A stretch of DNA of 64,000 nucleotides, taken from contig JAWQUS010000001.1 of assembly GCA_036365455.1 (NCBI GenBank), positions 23,421,001 through 23,485,000 on the forward strand, given 5' to 3'. This document shows positions 52,041 to 62,284 of the stretch, piece by piece. The notes below the pieces were generated by a model. It saw only the letters and a list, made by a program, of their open reading frames with translations. It made no database searches and had not been told where the DNA came from. The DNA is from Macrosoma leucophasiata. Its lineage: Eukaryota > Arthropoda > Insecta > Lepidoptera > Hedylidae. Numbering within the stretch: the stretch's first letter is position 1; each line of letters opens with the position of its first letter. The translations under genes were made by a program, and so were the position numbers.

Positions 52041-52044
52041 TCAA

Positions 52045-52262
52045 AGTACAAGCCCAAATGTTTAAGTGTGTGCGTGAAATTGTTTCTGTATTTTGTTAAA
52101 GTCAAGGTGTGAGTTTCGTAGTAATGGACGATTTTTGTCGTGTGCGTGTTTGCGCACGCATTTCTCTTCGCAAAAAATGACAAGACTGTTTTGCATCGGT
52201 ACTAAACGCTATGGCTACTCCCCTCCAGTCCGCCGGGGCCGGTGGCCCGTGTTGTTCTATGA
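52045..52262 (-). repeat. Repeat-E copy
   Basis: Reverse complement of 31796-31996: AAATTGTTTCTGTATTTTGT, GTGTGAGTTTCGTAGTAATG, GACTGTTTTGCATCGGTACT and GGGGCCGGTGGCCCGTGTTG. Confidence 0.7.
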
Positions 52263-52503
52263 TTGTTACTAATAATTATTAACATGATGACGACGTAATT
52301 TGATGCCATTTTCAATCATCAATTCCTGCCGATCCAATTGTTTAAAACTATAATTACGACTAACCGTTATGTCAAGCGATATAAGGTTTAGATTAGAAAG
52401 GTTAATATGGTCGTTAAGTTTTCTTTAAATTTTTAATTGTCGCGTACATACAAAGCTTCTCCAATACAAAAGGAATTAGCGAAATCTCGAAATCGATAGT
52501 TAT

Positions 52504-52585
52504 AGTTATTGTAACATTTCACATCCTTCTCTATCATATAGAAATCTGTTGAAGTCAGAGAAGGATGAGAAATGTTACAATAACT
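52504..52585. repeat. Inverted repeat, 29-bp arms, one mismatch
   Basis: 52504-52532 (AGTTATTGTAACATTTCACA ...) pairs with 52557-52585 except for one base. Loop 24 nt. A 90-codon frame at 52549 starts inside the loop and is not accepted. Confidence 0.88.
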
Positions 52586-53026
52586 TCAACTGTGACAAAT
52601 ATCTTGATGCAACCCAGGCTTTTAACGAGAGCGAAACTATATTTACCCATCGATTACATACAGAAATATGTAACATCAATTATTGTTATGCGTTCGTAAA
52701 CAAAAACGAAATCGAACAACTGTTACATAACATTCACAAGTGGATGTATCTTGTAACAAAGTCTCAAGTTTTATATTTTGTTAAAATAATAATAACCTCT
52801 TACTTTCACTGGCCATCGTGATGGATGCACGATGAGCTGTAATTTAATTTACTAGTGTGATTGTGTGTGATTTGGTGCGTCAAAATATTTTTAATTATTT
52901 TTATAAAACAGTTGTAATATACATAAATCTTACAACTTTTCTATAACAATCTATTTTACAACGCTTAAAATTAAGATAAAGTAAACTCAATCCGTTCCGT
53001 TCCCGTCAGGATAAAGGAGTGTTGGT
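52586..53026. other. No gene recognised
   Basis: Unassigned. Confidence 0.35.
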
Positions 53027-53152
53027 AGGCAAAGCAAAAGATGGGCAGACGATATAATACAGGTGACAGGGAAGGAATGGATGAATGTAGCCACAGATAG
53101 AAAGAGATGGCTTCAGATGGAGGAGGCTTTTACCCAAAATGGGACCCTATAA
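53027..53152 (+). pseudogene. LINE ORF2 C-terminus fragment (RTE-like)
   Basis: One frame reads RQSKRWADDIIQVTGKEWMN, then VATDRKRWLQMEEAFTQNGTL and TAA. The WADDI, A-x-DR-xxW and EEAF blocks are the classic LINE C-terminal tail. Different subfamily from the 18, 50 and 61 kb copies. Confidence 0.72.
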
Positions 53153-53194
53153 AGTATACATATAAATACAATATATAAACATAAAAACATGAAC

Positions 53195-55740
53195 ACGTAT
53201 ACGGAAGACATATTCGAAAATATTCAAGAAAGTGTGTTTAGCAGCCAAGGCACTTCACATTAAAAATAAAATTAAAAATTCAAATGACAAAATTAAAGCG
53301 ACTTGGAATGTAATTAATAGTGAAACTGGGAAACAAGCTGAACGCAACTCTGATTTTAAATTAATAATTGACAATAAACATGTTACTACTGACGAATAAG
53401 TTGCTTTAGCATTTGAAACATTCTTTGCTAATATTCCAGTTTCTTTGACTGGAGACCTCATTTCATCGCCTACCGTCGCCGAATCATTATTGAAAAAAAA
53501 TGTACATCAAAGTAAAACTATATTTAATTTTAAGTTAGTTAATACTGCGGATGTTATTCATGCCTTTAAGTCTATTAATATTAAGAACACAACTGATTTA
53601 TAGTGCTTATCTGTAAAATTTGCATATATCTGCACCTTACCTAGCGGCTATGTTTAATAATACAAGTAGTATTGTAAGTGGTATATTTCCTGATCTAATG
53701 AAACATAGTAAAGTTATTCCATTATTTAAATCCGGTAGTACAAGTGACCCCACAAACTTTAGACCAATTTCTGTACTACCTGTCTTAAGTAAAATTTTTA
53801 AAAAGCTCATTTTAATTCAACTACTTGCACATTTTAACCATCATAAACTTTTACATTGTCGACAGTTTAGATTTACTAGGGGTCGTTCAACTACCGATGC
53901 AGGTTTTGAACTTGTCAAACACATTTTTGAAGCTTGGGAAAAATCACATAATGCGCTAGGGGTATTCTGTGACTTATCTAAAGCATTTGATTGCGTTCAG
54001 CATGAAACATTGGTCAGAAAGTTATATCAATATTAAGTTATATATTCGAGATACCGCTCTCGAGCTTATGACTTCATATTTAAACAATAGAAATATGTGT
54101 GTTGATGTAAATGGGACAAGATCTCCCGGGACTTCAATGGATATGGGGGTCCTACAGGGCTCTATTTTAGGGCCATTTCTTTTCTTTGTCTATATTAATG
54201 ACTTACCCTACATTATCAATGATGGCCAAGAGATGGTATTGTTTGCTGACGATACTTCTTTAGTGTTCAAAATTAAAAGACAGGAGGTAGATTTTGACTT
54301 TGTAAACAATACTCTCTCTAATATAGTACATTGTTTTAGCGCCAATAACCTTCCGTTAAATAGCAGTAAGACAATATGTATTAAATTTACTACTCCTAAC
54401 GTAAAAAAGGTTGAAACCAATGTTAAGATAAATGAGGAAGTATTGGAGATCGTAGAGTTCACGGTATTTCTTGGCATTACCGTGGATGCTAAATTGCAAT
54501 GGGGTCCCCATATTGCCAAATTAGCTAATAGACTTAGCTCGGCAGCATTTGCTGTGAAAAGGATTAGACTATTAACAGACGTCGAGACGGCTCGCCTTGT
54601 TTATTTTAGTTATTTTCACAGTATAATGTCCTATGGCATTTTGCTATGGGGAAATGCCGCCGACGTCAACACTATTTTTGTACTGCAAAAGAGAGCTGTC
54701 CGGGCTATCTACGGGCTGAGTCCAAGGGTATCTCTTAGAGATAAATTTAGAGAAATAAATATTCTGACTGTAGCTTTGCAATACATTTATGAAAATGTAT
54801 TATATGTCCGTAAAAACATTAATGAGTTTCCTACAATAGGGAACAATCACAGTATAAATACTAGGAACAAACAAAAATTGTCCGTGCATGCAACGCGGCT
54901 GAATAGGGTCAGTAATTCTTTCAGAGGTCAATGTATACGGTTCTTTAATCAAATCCCCAAAAACGTTCAAAGTCTATCGATCAATAAATTTAAGAAAGTA
55001 ATGAAAGAACGTTTATATAAATGTAATTACTATAAGACCAGTGATTATCTTAATGATAGTACATCTTGGGATTATAGCGATCGCTGCCAGGCTATTTCAT
55101 GATACTGTTATTTCGTGTATTCTGTAATTAGTATTGTTAAGGGTTGAATAATGTAAATACCCCTGGCTGTAAATTAATTCCATCTTTTATTTTGCCGTAT
55201 GCATATCCGGAGCAGTCATGTATGCTTAAATGTCTTCGCTTTTAGCGGCGTCGTGTGGCGGGTTGCTCACTTCCCTCTAAAATGGTCGAGGAGGGCAATG
55301 GCTGTCACATGCGTCATACTCGTGAACGGGTGCTGTTGGTGGGGACTGGTTTGTTCTGGTTTAGAGGAGCTACATCACATTTAGTAGATAGATTTGTACT
55401 AGATTTAAGCTCTCATTTAAAAGAGCTCTTACTGAGTTTGTTGGGTAGTGGAGTTCTTCTCAGTAGTGACTGCACTTGGAACTCTGCTAAGTGAATAACT
55501 TTGATCTTGACGAATAAGTTTTTCTTTTTCTTCATTCATCATCATTGAAGGAATTGAAAATTTTTGTGATTATTATGTTTTAACTAAATAGTTTAAATTC
55601 TAATTTTTAATTTACTATTGATATATGATTTTGCTTTACTTTATGTAATGGTTATTCACTCTAGGTATTTTACATTTCTTGACGTTTTGAAAGTATCTGT
55701 AAAGATCAATTCGAAATAAAAATATTTTCTATTTCTATTT
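53195..55740 (+). pseudogene. CR1/Jockey-type LINE ORF2 fragment, copy 2, broken
   Basis: Starts in the linker (KIFKKVCLAAKALHIKNKIK) and has stops at 53398 and near 53600. The reverse transcriptase begins about 53690 (KVIPLFKSGSTSDPTNFRPI, SVLPVLSKIFKKLI, then FCDLSKAFDCVQHETLVRKL near 53970-54030). A stop and frameshift lie at 54035. It resumes as a 355-codon open part to 55099 with VLQGSILGPFLFFVYINDLP (Leu replaces the usual Pro) and MVLFADDTSLVFK (catalytic FADD near 54242-54253). GITVDAKLQWGPHIAKLANR and a long C-terminus ending SDRCQAIS follow. The 3' untranslated region runs to about 55740 and ends TTTTCTATTTCTATTTC, a short tandem tail. It keeps all reverse-transcriptase blocks that copy 1 has lost. 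Multiple stops make it non-functional. It lacks the endonuclease and ORF1. Confidence 0.88.
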
Positions 55741-56837
55741 CAAACAAATAATAAACTCAATATCCTTTATGCCAATAAAAACGAAAATTATAATAATTAC
55801 GGATCTACTGCTGGAGTGAATAGTATTTATTGATATTCGATAGCACTACTAGCTTTTATTAAGTCTTAATGATTTTTTTATGAAAGAATAAATAAATAAA
55901 ACAAACAAAATTTTATGTAAATAATAATAGAGTAATACAACTAGATAAATCGTTTATTTATTGATGCCATTTAAAAAGGCATTGTGGTGAGACCAAAAAT
56001 ACTCATAAATTAAGTCCACCTAGAAAGCCTTTGAATGAAGTTTTGTCACCAGCAGGACATTTTCAAGCTGTACTTACCAGAAGGTTAGGTATAGGTTTAT
56101 AAATGCATTCGTATTTTTGTTTCCATTGCAGGTATGACGAGGCATGAGCGCATAGTGTTAGACAAAAATACACAAACCAACTTGAACAGCTCTATGTAAA
56201 TCCAGAAGCAATACGCCAGTAATGCGACGCGCGCGCACGCTCTGGTTACAAGCTCGCCATTACATTACTGCGCTCACCTTTGACATTTGGCTGTGATTTA
56301 AACGCGTTTACTTGCTTTCTTTGGGTGCGTTCACAAGATTAAGATATGCCGCGTTTAGTAATACGTCCAGATGAGGAAGACAAGTATATTTAGGGCGTTT
56401 ATAGCGTCATAGACGAGCCATAGATGTTTGGTTATTTGTAATGAAAGTTCCACGAGGATATCTGACCGATTTTGCCATTCATATAAATAAATCAATATCC
56501 CCAGTTAGATTGGAAAAATAAGATAAAAAAGATCAAGGCCAATTAGAATGCGGATACCAAAAGTTACGGTCTGAGATTCGATGCTGAGTCGAAGATTAGG
56601 CGGTGTTAGGGTTTTTTCCTGTTGGAGAAATTGTTAGTAAGATCTCTCGAATTTACAATGTGCTTTTGGATGTTGAAAGACTCACCCCTAAGTATTTCAA
56701 AAGATTTCTACAATTATAACAAAGCGTGTATATGCCCCTGCCTACCCTCTTAACTGCAGGGAAATACTGGTCTATATTTTATTAAACGTAAAATTAACAA
56801 TAATGTCTACGGCTTTCATTACTATTTTAAACATTCC
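55741..56837. other. No gene recognised
   Basis: Unassigned. 56210-56300 is GC-rich (ATGCGACGCGCGCGCACGCT) and unique in the window. Confidence 0.4.
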
Positions 56838-57440
56838 TTCACGCCCGTAATTTTGACTGGTGGTAGAGCTCCAGTGACGGAGCTCGCGGGCGTAGGCACC
56901 ACCGCATTACCTAATATACTTGCCGCTAAATGGTAGTGTTCAGCACTATCGTGTTCCGGTCAGGTGGTAATGTACGGCCCTGTAATTTCAGGCACAGAGG
57001 CCATAACACCTTAGGCCTCAGGAGTGGCAGCGCATCTGCATTTTGACCTCTGGTCATTGTGTGGGTGTCTATAGGCTGCAGTCATCACTTAACATCAATG
57101 TGAACTGCATGCTTGTTTGCCACTTTTATTACATAAAAAAAAAAAAATTCCCGACAGGGTAGGTAGAGGTAAATGCATGCATTCAATCATACATGCAAAC
57201 ACCCACGATTCGCCGGTAACGTTTTGGCCCATGTAACAGATAGCGAGCCTATTGACATCCCTGGGCACATTACCAAACTTCGAGGTATCTACTGGGAAAT
57301 ATCCAGAAAATTTTAAAAAGCCCAATAGAACCAGAGTTGAAGGATTTTCACCGTTATCTCTAATATCCCCGACCCGGGTATCGAACCCAGGATCCCAACG
57401 TGGTAGTAGTGGCCTGCTACCACTAGGCTATTGAGCAGTT
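56838..57440 (-). mobile_element. SINE-B copy interrupted by SINE-A
   Basis: 56838-56855 (CTTCACGCCCGTAATTTTG) is the SINE-B 3' end and 57148-57440 the remainder up to the head CTGCTCAATAGCCTAG. On the minus strand the B box GGGTTCGATACCCGGG is intact. Confidence 0.8.
56856..57147 (+). mobile_element. SINE-A copy, full length, nested in SINE-B
   Basis: ACTGGTGGTAGAG to a poly(A) tail of about 14. Second clear case of SINE-A inside SINE-B. Confidence 0.9.
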
Positions 57441-58105
57441 TATTATTTTATATCTATCTTATACATAGTATGAATATATAATGGTAGGTACGCACATCCA
57501 CGAACAAAATAATTATGTATTTTTATGTCTTCTACATTCATCAATCCCATCATACATTCAAGCGAATTTCGACCACTCTTGACACCACCTTCACATACTA
57601 TTAAAAATTTACTTACTAGGTCAACGTAGGTCAGTCTTGAGTCTGTCGGCACCATACTCTTATACTAATAATTAATAACACCTTTTCTATACCTGAAAAC
57701 AGAAGCCAAGTTATCATGAATGTCATTACCAAGCAAAATAATCAGCTCCCCTGTTAAATAAACATTTTAGGTAGTTCTATTATTGATCAACAATAGATTT
57801 AAATTATAAGCTTAGTTGTTAATATCCAATGCGATGACATTTGCGTAAACCATACCAATGTTTTACAAACTAATGACTGTAATGCAATACCGTTTACGAA
57901 TTAAAACATAATTAATTCAAATTAAAATGTTGTACGAAAATCCTTTATTGTCACATACCGTAAACATTCAGCTCAGTTCAAAATAAATTAATTTCAACTA
58001 CATTTGTTTTATTAATATTTAAGATATTATTGCGCTTTATTTGGTCGCTTTATCTGGTTCAACTGATGCTTTTATCGTTGGGTTATTTGCTGGATTTAAT
58101 TGTAA
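57441..58105. other. No gene recognised
   Basis: 57525-57620 on the minus strand reads VVKSGRNSLECMMGLMNVED or similar. This faintly recalls the KSLRNRRACMKRMMEVDE block of the RTE-type LINE, so an old fragment is possible. Confidence 0.35.
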
Positions 58106-58357
58106 TCAGAATCAGAATCAGAAACTCATTTATTCATTTAGGGTGACAGGCACCTCTTATGACACGTCAAAAACAAACAAAATAAATTAAAGCGAATAAC
58201 AATTGATATACATGTCAAACAAGATAAAAAATATATGTAAAGTCAAGAATATCACTAAGATAAAACTAAATGTCATAAACTAATGTAAAAAGTATATCAG
58301 TAGAATGTCTCTTTTCCCCTTTACAAACTGATAACAAAGAGTAAAAAGAAAAGAAAT
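58106..58357 (-). mobile_element. LINE 3' tail with GAATCA repeats
   Basis: Reverse complement of 26699-26952, with about one difference. Tail hexamers at 58106-58122. Confidence 0.78.
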
Positions 58358-58515
58358 TAACACTGTGTGAGAAATGTAAATGTAAATTACCACTGTGTGA
58401 GATTTGACCCGTGTGTGTTGGCAGTGATGCCATACGGAATTGAAACATGATCGTTCATTACAGGCCTCATAAGAAGGTTCAAGACTACGCAGGCAATGGC
58501 AAATTCAAAAATATT
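58358..58515. other. No gene recognised
   Basis: Unassigned. Confidence 0.3.
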
Positions 58516-58797
58516 ACTGGTAGTACAGCTCCAGTGACGGAGCTCGCGGGCGTAGGCACCACTGCATTACCTAATATACTTGCCGCTAAATGGTAGTGTT
58601 CAGTACTATCGTGTTCAGGTCAGGTGGTAGTGTACGACCCTGTAATTTCCGGCACAGAGGCATAACACCTTAGGCCTCAGGAGTGGTAACGCATCTGCAT
58701 TTTGACCTTGGTCTTTGTGTAAGTGTCTATAGGCTGCAGTCATCACTTAAGATCAATGTGAACTGCATGCTTGTTTGCTACTTCCATAAGATAAAAA
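58516..58797 (+). mobile_element. SINE-A copy, full length
   Basis: ACTGGTAGTACAGCTCCAGT to GCTACTTCCATAAGATAAAA. Confidence 0.88.
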
Positions 58798-58937
58798 AAT
58801 GGAGAGATCTATTTTCGGCGTTTCTCTGCGAGATCCAATGAAGAGATCCTAATACGAAATCAAGTGGCCTATCGAAATTGTTGTCAACATTGTTCATGCT
58901 GTCAATTTGCATATTTTTTAAAAGTAATAACGAAAAT
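58798..58937. other. No gene recognised
   Basis: 58924-58937 is the left target duplication of the following SINE-B. Confidence 0.5.
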
Positions 58938-59225
58938 GCCTGAACTGCCTCAGTAGCGTAGTGGTAGCAGGCCACTACTATTACGCTGGAGGTCCTGGGT
59001 TCGATTCCCGGGTCGGGGACTATCAGAGATAACGGTTTAAAATCCTTTATCTCTGCTTCTATTGGGATTTTTCCATTTTCTGGAAGCTTCCCAGTACCCC
59101 GGAGTTTGGTAATGTGCCCGGAGATGGCAACAGGTTCGCCACCTGTTACATGGGCCAAAACGTAACCGGCGAGTCGTGGGTGTTACCTCTGCCTACCCCT
59201 TCGGGGATTACAGGCGTGAAGTTAC
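58938..59225 (+). mobile_element. SINE-B copy, full length with 14-bp target duplication
   Basis: GTAATAACGAAAAT flanks both sides (58924-58937 and 59226-59239), exactly. The head is ACTGCCTCAGTAGCGTAGTG, the B box GGGTTCGATTCCCGGG, and the body holds TTTGGTAATGTGCCCGGAGA. The 3' end GGCGTGAAGTTAC carries no poly(A). This defines SINE-B as a roughly 288-bp tRNA-derived retroposon. Confidence 0.92.
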
Positions 59226-59239
59226 GTAATAACGAAAAT

Positions 59240-60314
59240 TTGATCGTAATCACCAGTCTGGCGCAAGTCCCTAAAAAAAACGGATATATGAAACGTGCAT
59301 CCTTTTTAATGACGACTAAACACGTTTAAAACTCGAAGATAGCTTTATTCACTATGTACCATTAGAATGGTATTCTTTCAAAATTAGACGGATTATATGT
59401 ACAATGCCGCAATAATGCTGTTAACAATAGTGTCAAATTTCAAGTGTCACATAATCATCCATATTGAACTCAGCCGCGTTTTCCAGTTTGTTTACGTTTA
59501 AATGTATACAAAAGTGCTCCGTGTGCTTCGCAACCAAGTGTCATTTTGCACTCCTAATATTATCATTCTTTTGATAAGCGTTAATAGGAGTTAATAGCGT
59601 TGATAGGAGCCCAATGAAAACGAACAAAATTACATGTGAAATACGCCATACAAAAACATGGCGGTCAGGCAGTGAAAAGAGGATTTTCGTTGAAAAAAAT
59701 CCCCGGATAAAGATCGCCGATTATTTATAATGTTAGTCATACTGTGATATTTCAAACATACATACGAAATAACGAAATATCTATTAAAGTTTCATTACTT
59801 ACTACTTCGTACGTAAACAATAGTGCTGCCTGTCATGCCTGTTAGGAGGTATCGATAATCCGATAAATCTATTTGGAACTAATTATGCAATGAAAGTGGT
59901 GATTACGGATTTTGAATTATACGAACGTACTGGAAATTCAAACAAGGGATTTTTTATAAACAAAAAAGTGTAAAAAAACTTGAACTTGTGACTGTTGAAT
60001 ATCCCAAATAAATTAATGAAGTATAATTTGTAAAAACTGTAAATTCATAAATAATATGAATTATGTACATCTTTTATTTTTTAAAAAAGTATGATTGTAA
60101 ATAATCGAAACGATTTTATTTTCCTTAACAGAATATTATCGACATCGATATTTATTTCATGACTCGGCGATACATCTCTATATCGATACTATGAGTAGTT
60201 TTGGCAATGTTGACAACATAAAAACGATGTAAATTTGTAGCTTCATGTTGGTATGAGTTGGATGCACGTTTCATACAAAACGAATGGTCTCGCATTTTCT
60301 ATGGCAGATCCGTC
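59240..60314. other. No gene recognised
   Basis: Unassigned and largely unique here, AT-rich with scattered GC patches. No domain. Confidence 0.4.
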
Positions 60315-60357
60315 TCTTCTTACGTAGTATTTGGTATACAAATACTACGTAAGAAGA
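60315..60357. repeat. Perfect hairpin, 19-bp stem, 5-nt loop
   Basis: TCTTCTTACGTAGTATTTG (60315-60333), loop GTATA, exact reverse complement 60339-60357. A 108-codon frame at 60258 runs through it and is not accepted. Confidence 0.88.
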
Positions 60358-61063
60358 TCTTTGATTATCACCTGATTATCGCCTACGTAAGGAAATACAT
60401 CAGTCACATTATCACTATTGCTGTAAGGGGGAGGGAGGGGTACAAATTGACAGCAATGTCGACAGCAATTACGAAAGGCGATCGCACCCCTGGTGAAGGT
60501 AAAAGTGGGCAACTTAATATTTTGTATGTTTTGTATGCTAATGTCTGTCAAGGTTTATCTATAGGTATTATTTTTTACCGGTAAGTTCTGCTACTACCAA
60601 ATTTTCAATTTAAAATCATTAAAATTAATGTAATTATCAATTTACAAGTAAGTGACTGTCGTATGATTTAAATGATATATTAATATGAAAAAATATATGG
60701 AGAAATTATTAATAAACAGCTATCAATGTCTGTTAGATTTTGAAACATCAAATAGTCAATCATTAAAAATCTAGGTCAGATTTCAAAATGAAAAGTGCAG
60801 TCTGCATCATGTTTGTGGAAATCCATAAAATGTATTGCGAATGAAATATTTAGAACGAATCAAAAACAATTAGGTAGGAACCATTACGTATCTTGCGCAA
60901 TATGTTCTCTTCCACTGTCGGCGCAAGCGCACTTCTCGTGGCTGGGCTATGACCTTCACGCTTAAAGCGTATATGTTCTTAAACAACTTCAAATAAGAGG
61001 CGGTTCTGTGGTGAGCTGTTTCTCTATATGTTTTTTAAGTATGTTCACCGTCTGCATTGTCAT
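60358..61063. other. No gene recognised
   Basis: Unassigned. Confidence 0.35.
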
Positions 61064-61697
61064 TAAAAACCATGTAATACAGTTTCCGTCCTGCATGGAT
61101 GGGAGGTACACCACTGACATAGAGAGAAGAGTGCTTGCAGGGAATTGCGTGAACGGAGCGTTGGGTAAGCTGCTAGAATCGAAACATCTCAGCCAGCGGG
61201 CTCGACTAGCCGTACATAATGCTGTACTTACTCCAACGCTTTTATGTGGAAGCGAGAGCTAGGTATGCAGGAAAGAGCATGAAAGTAAGTAAAACGCGGT
61301 CGAGATGAGATCTTTGCGTAAGATTTGCGGTATCACTCACCGATCGCGTTCGTAACGAAGATGTAAGAAAGAGGCTTTGTGTGAATGGTAGTATCGGTAA
61401 AATGAAAAAAGGCATGCTCCGATGGTTCGGGCATATAGAAAGAAAGAATGTCGAATGAGCGAATGACTAAACAGATATACAATGCGAATGTGGATGGTTG
61501 CAGATTCCCAGGAAGACCAAGACTGATCTACCATGATTAAATAGGTCGAGTTCTGTCTGATGGTGGGGTCAAAAGTCTTAGGAATCGGCGTGCATGTATA
61601 AAGAGAATGATGGAGGTAGACGAGGCACGAGAGGTATGTCAGGACCGGGATATCTGGCGCTCTACACTCTCTGCCCACCCCGTTAGGGACCTGGGGT
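61064..61697 (+). pseudogene. RTE-type LINE ORF2 C-terminal part, decayed
   Basis: DGRYTTDIERRVLAGNCVNG, LSQRARLAVHNAVLTPTLLC and GSES are open to a TAG at 61260, where Trp is expected. Then in shifting frames come NAVEMRSLRKICGITHR, a GMLRWFGHIE-type block near 61412, NVDGCR at 61486, KSLRNRRACIKRMMEVDEAR at 61578 and DIWRSTLSAHPVRDL to 61697. This is the same subfamily as 18301-18530 and 50557-50654 but far more decayed and longer. No tail or target duplication was recognised. Confidence 0.8.
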
Positions 61698-61980
61698 GAA
61701 GACTTGTTGAAAAATGCTATTTTACATATTTTTTTCACATCAAACAAAAAGCATACAATTCAATTTGATGGTAAATTATTTAAAAACAATGTTTTTTAGA
61801 TCGGATGCCATTCAACAATAAATATTTGTGTCACAATTAAGTAAACTTGTACTTAAGCCGTCGCTGTTCATGGCCCAACTGTAGAGTAAACAGATTTTGC
61901 TTTATTATCACTTTTGACTAATAATGTAACAAGGTAGCCACTTAATAACAATTTGTATTGGGAATGAAGTTAGAGTTATT
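61698..61980. other. No gene recognised
   Basis: Unassigned. Confidence 0.35.
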
Positions 61981-62284
61981 ACTGGTGGTATAGCTCCAGT
62001 GTCGGAGCTCGCGGGCGTAGGCACCACCGCATTACCTAATATACTTGCCGCTAAATGGTAGTGTTCAACACTATCGTGTTCCGGTCAGGTGGTAATGTAC
62101 GGCCCTGTAATTTCCGGCACAGAGGCATAAGACCTTAGGCCTCAGGAGTGGTAACGCATCTGCATTTTGACCTTGGTCTTTGTGTGGGTGTCTATAGGCT
62201 GCAGTCATCACTTAACATCAATGTGAACTGCATGCTTGTTTACCACTTCCATTACATTAAAAAAAAAAAAAAAAAAAAAAAAAG
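61981..62284 (+). mobile_element. SINE-A copy, full length, long poly(A)
   Basis: ACTGGTGGTATAGCTCCAGT to a poly(A) of about 26. The long tail suggests a young copy. The flanks AGTTATT and AGTTTATT may be an imperfect target duplication. Confidence 0.9.

Noticed and set aside
60258..60584. 108-codon plus-strand frame
   Set aside because: Crosses a perfect hairpin, so part of the protein is the reverse complement of another part. No domain.
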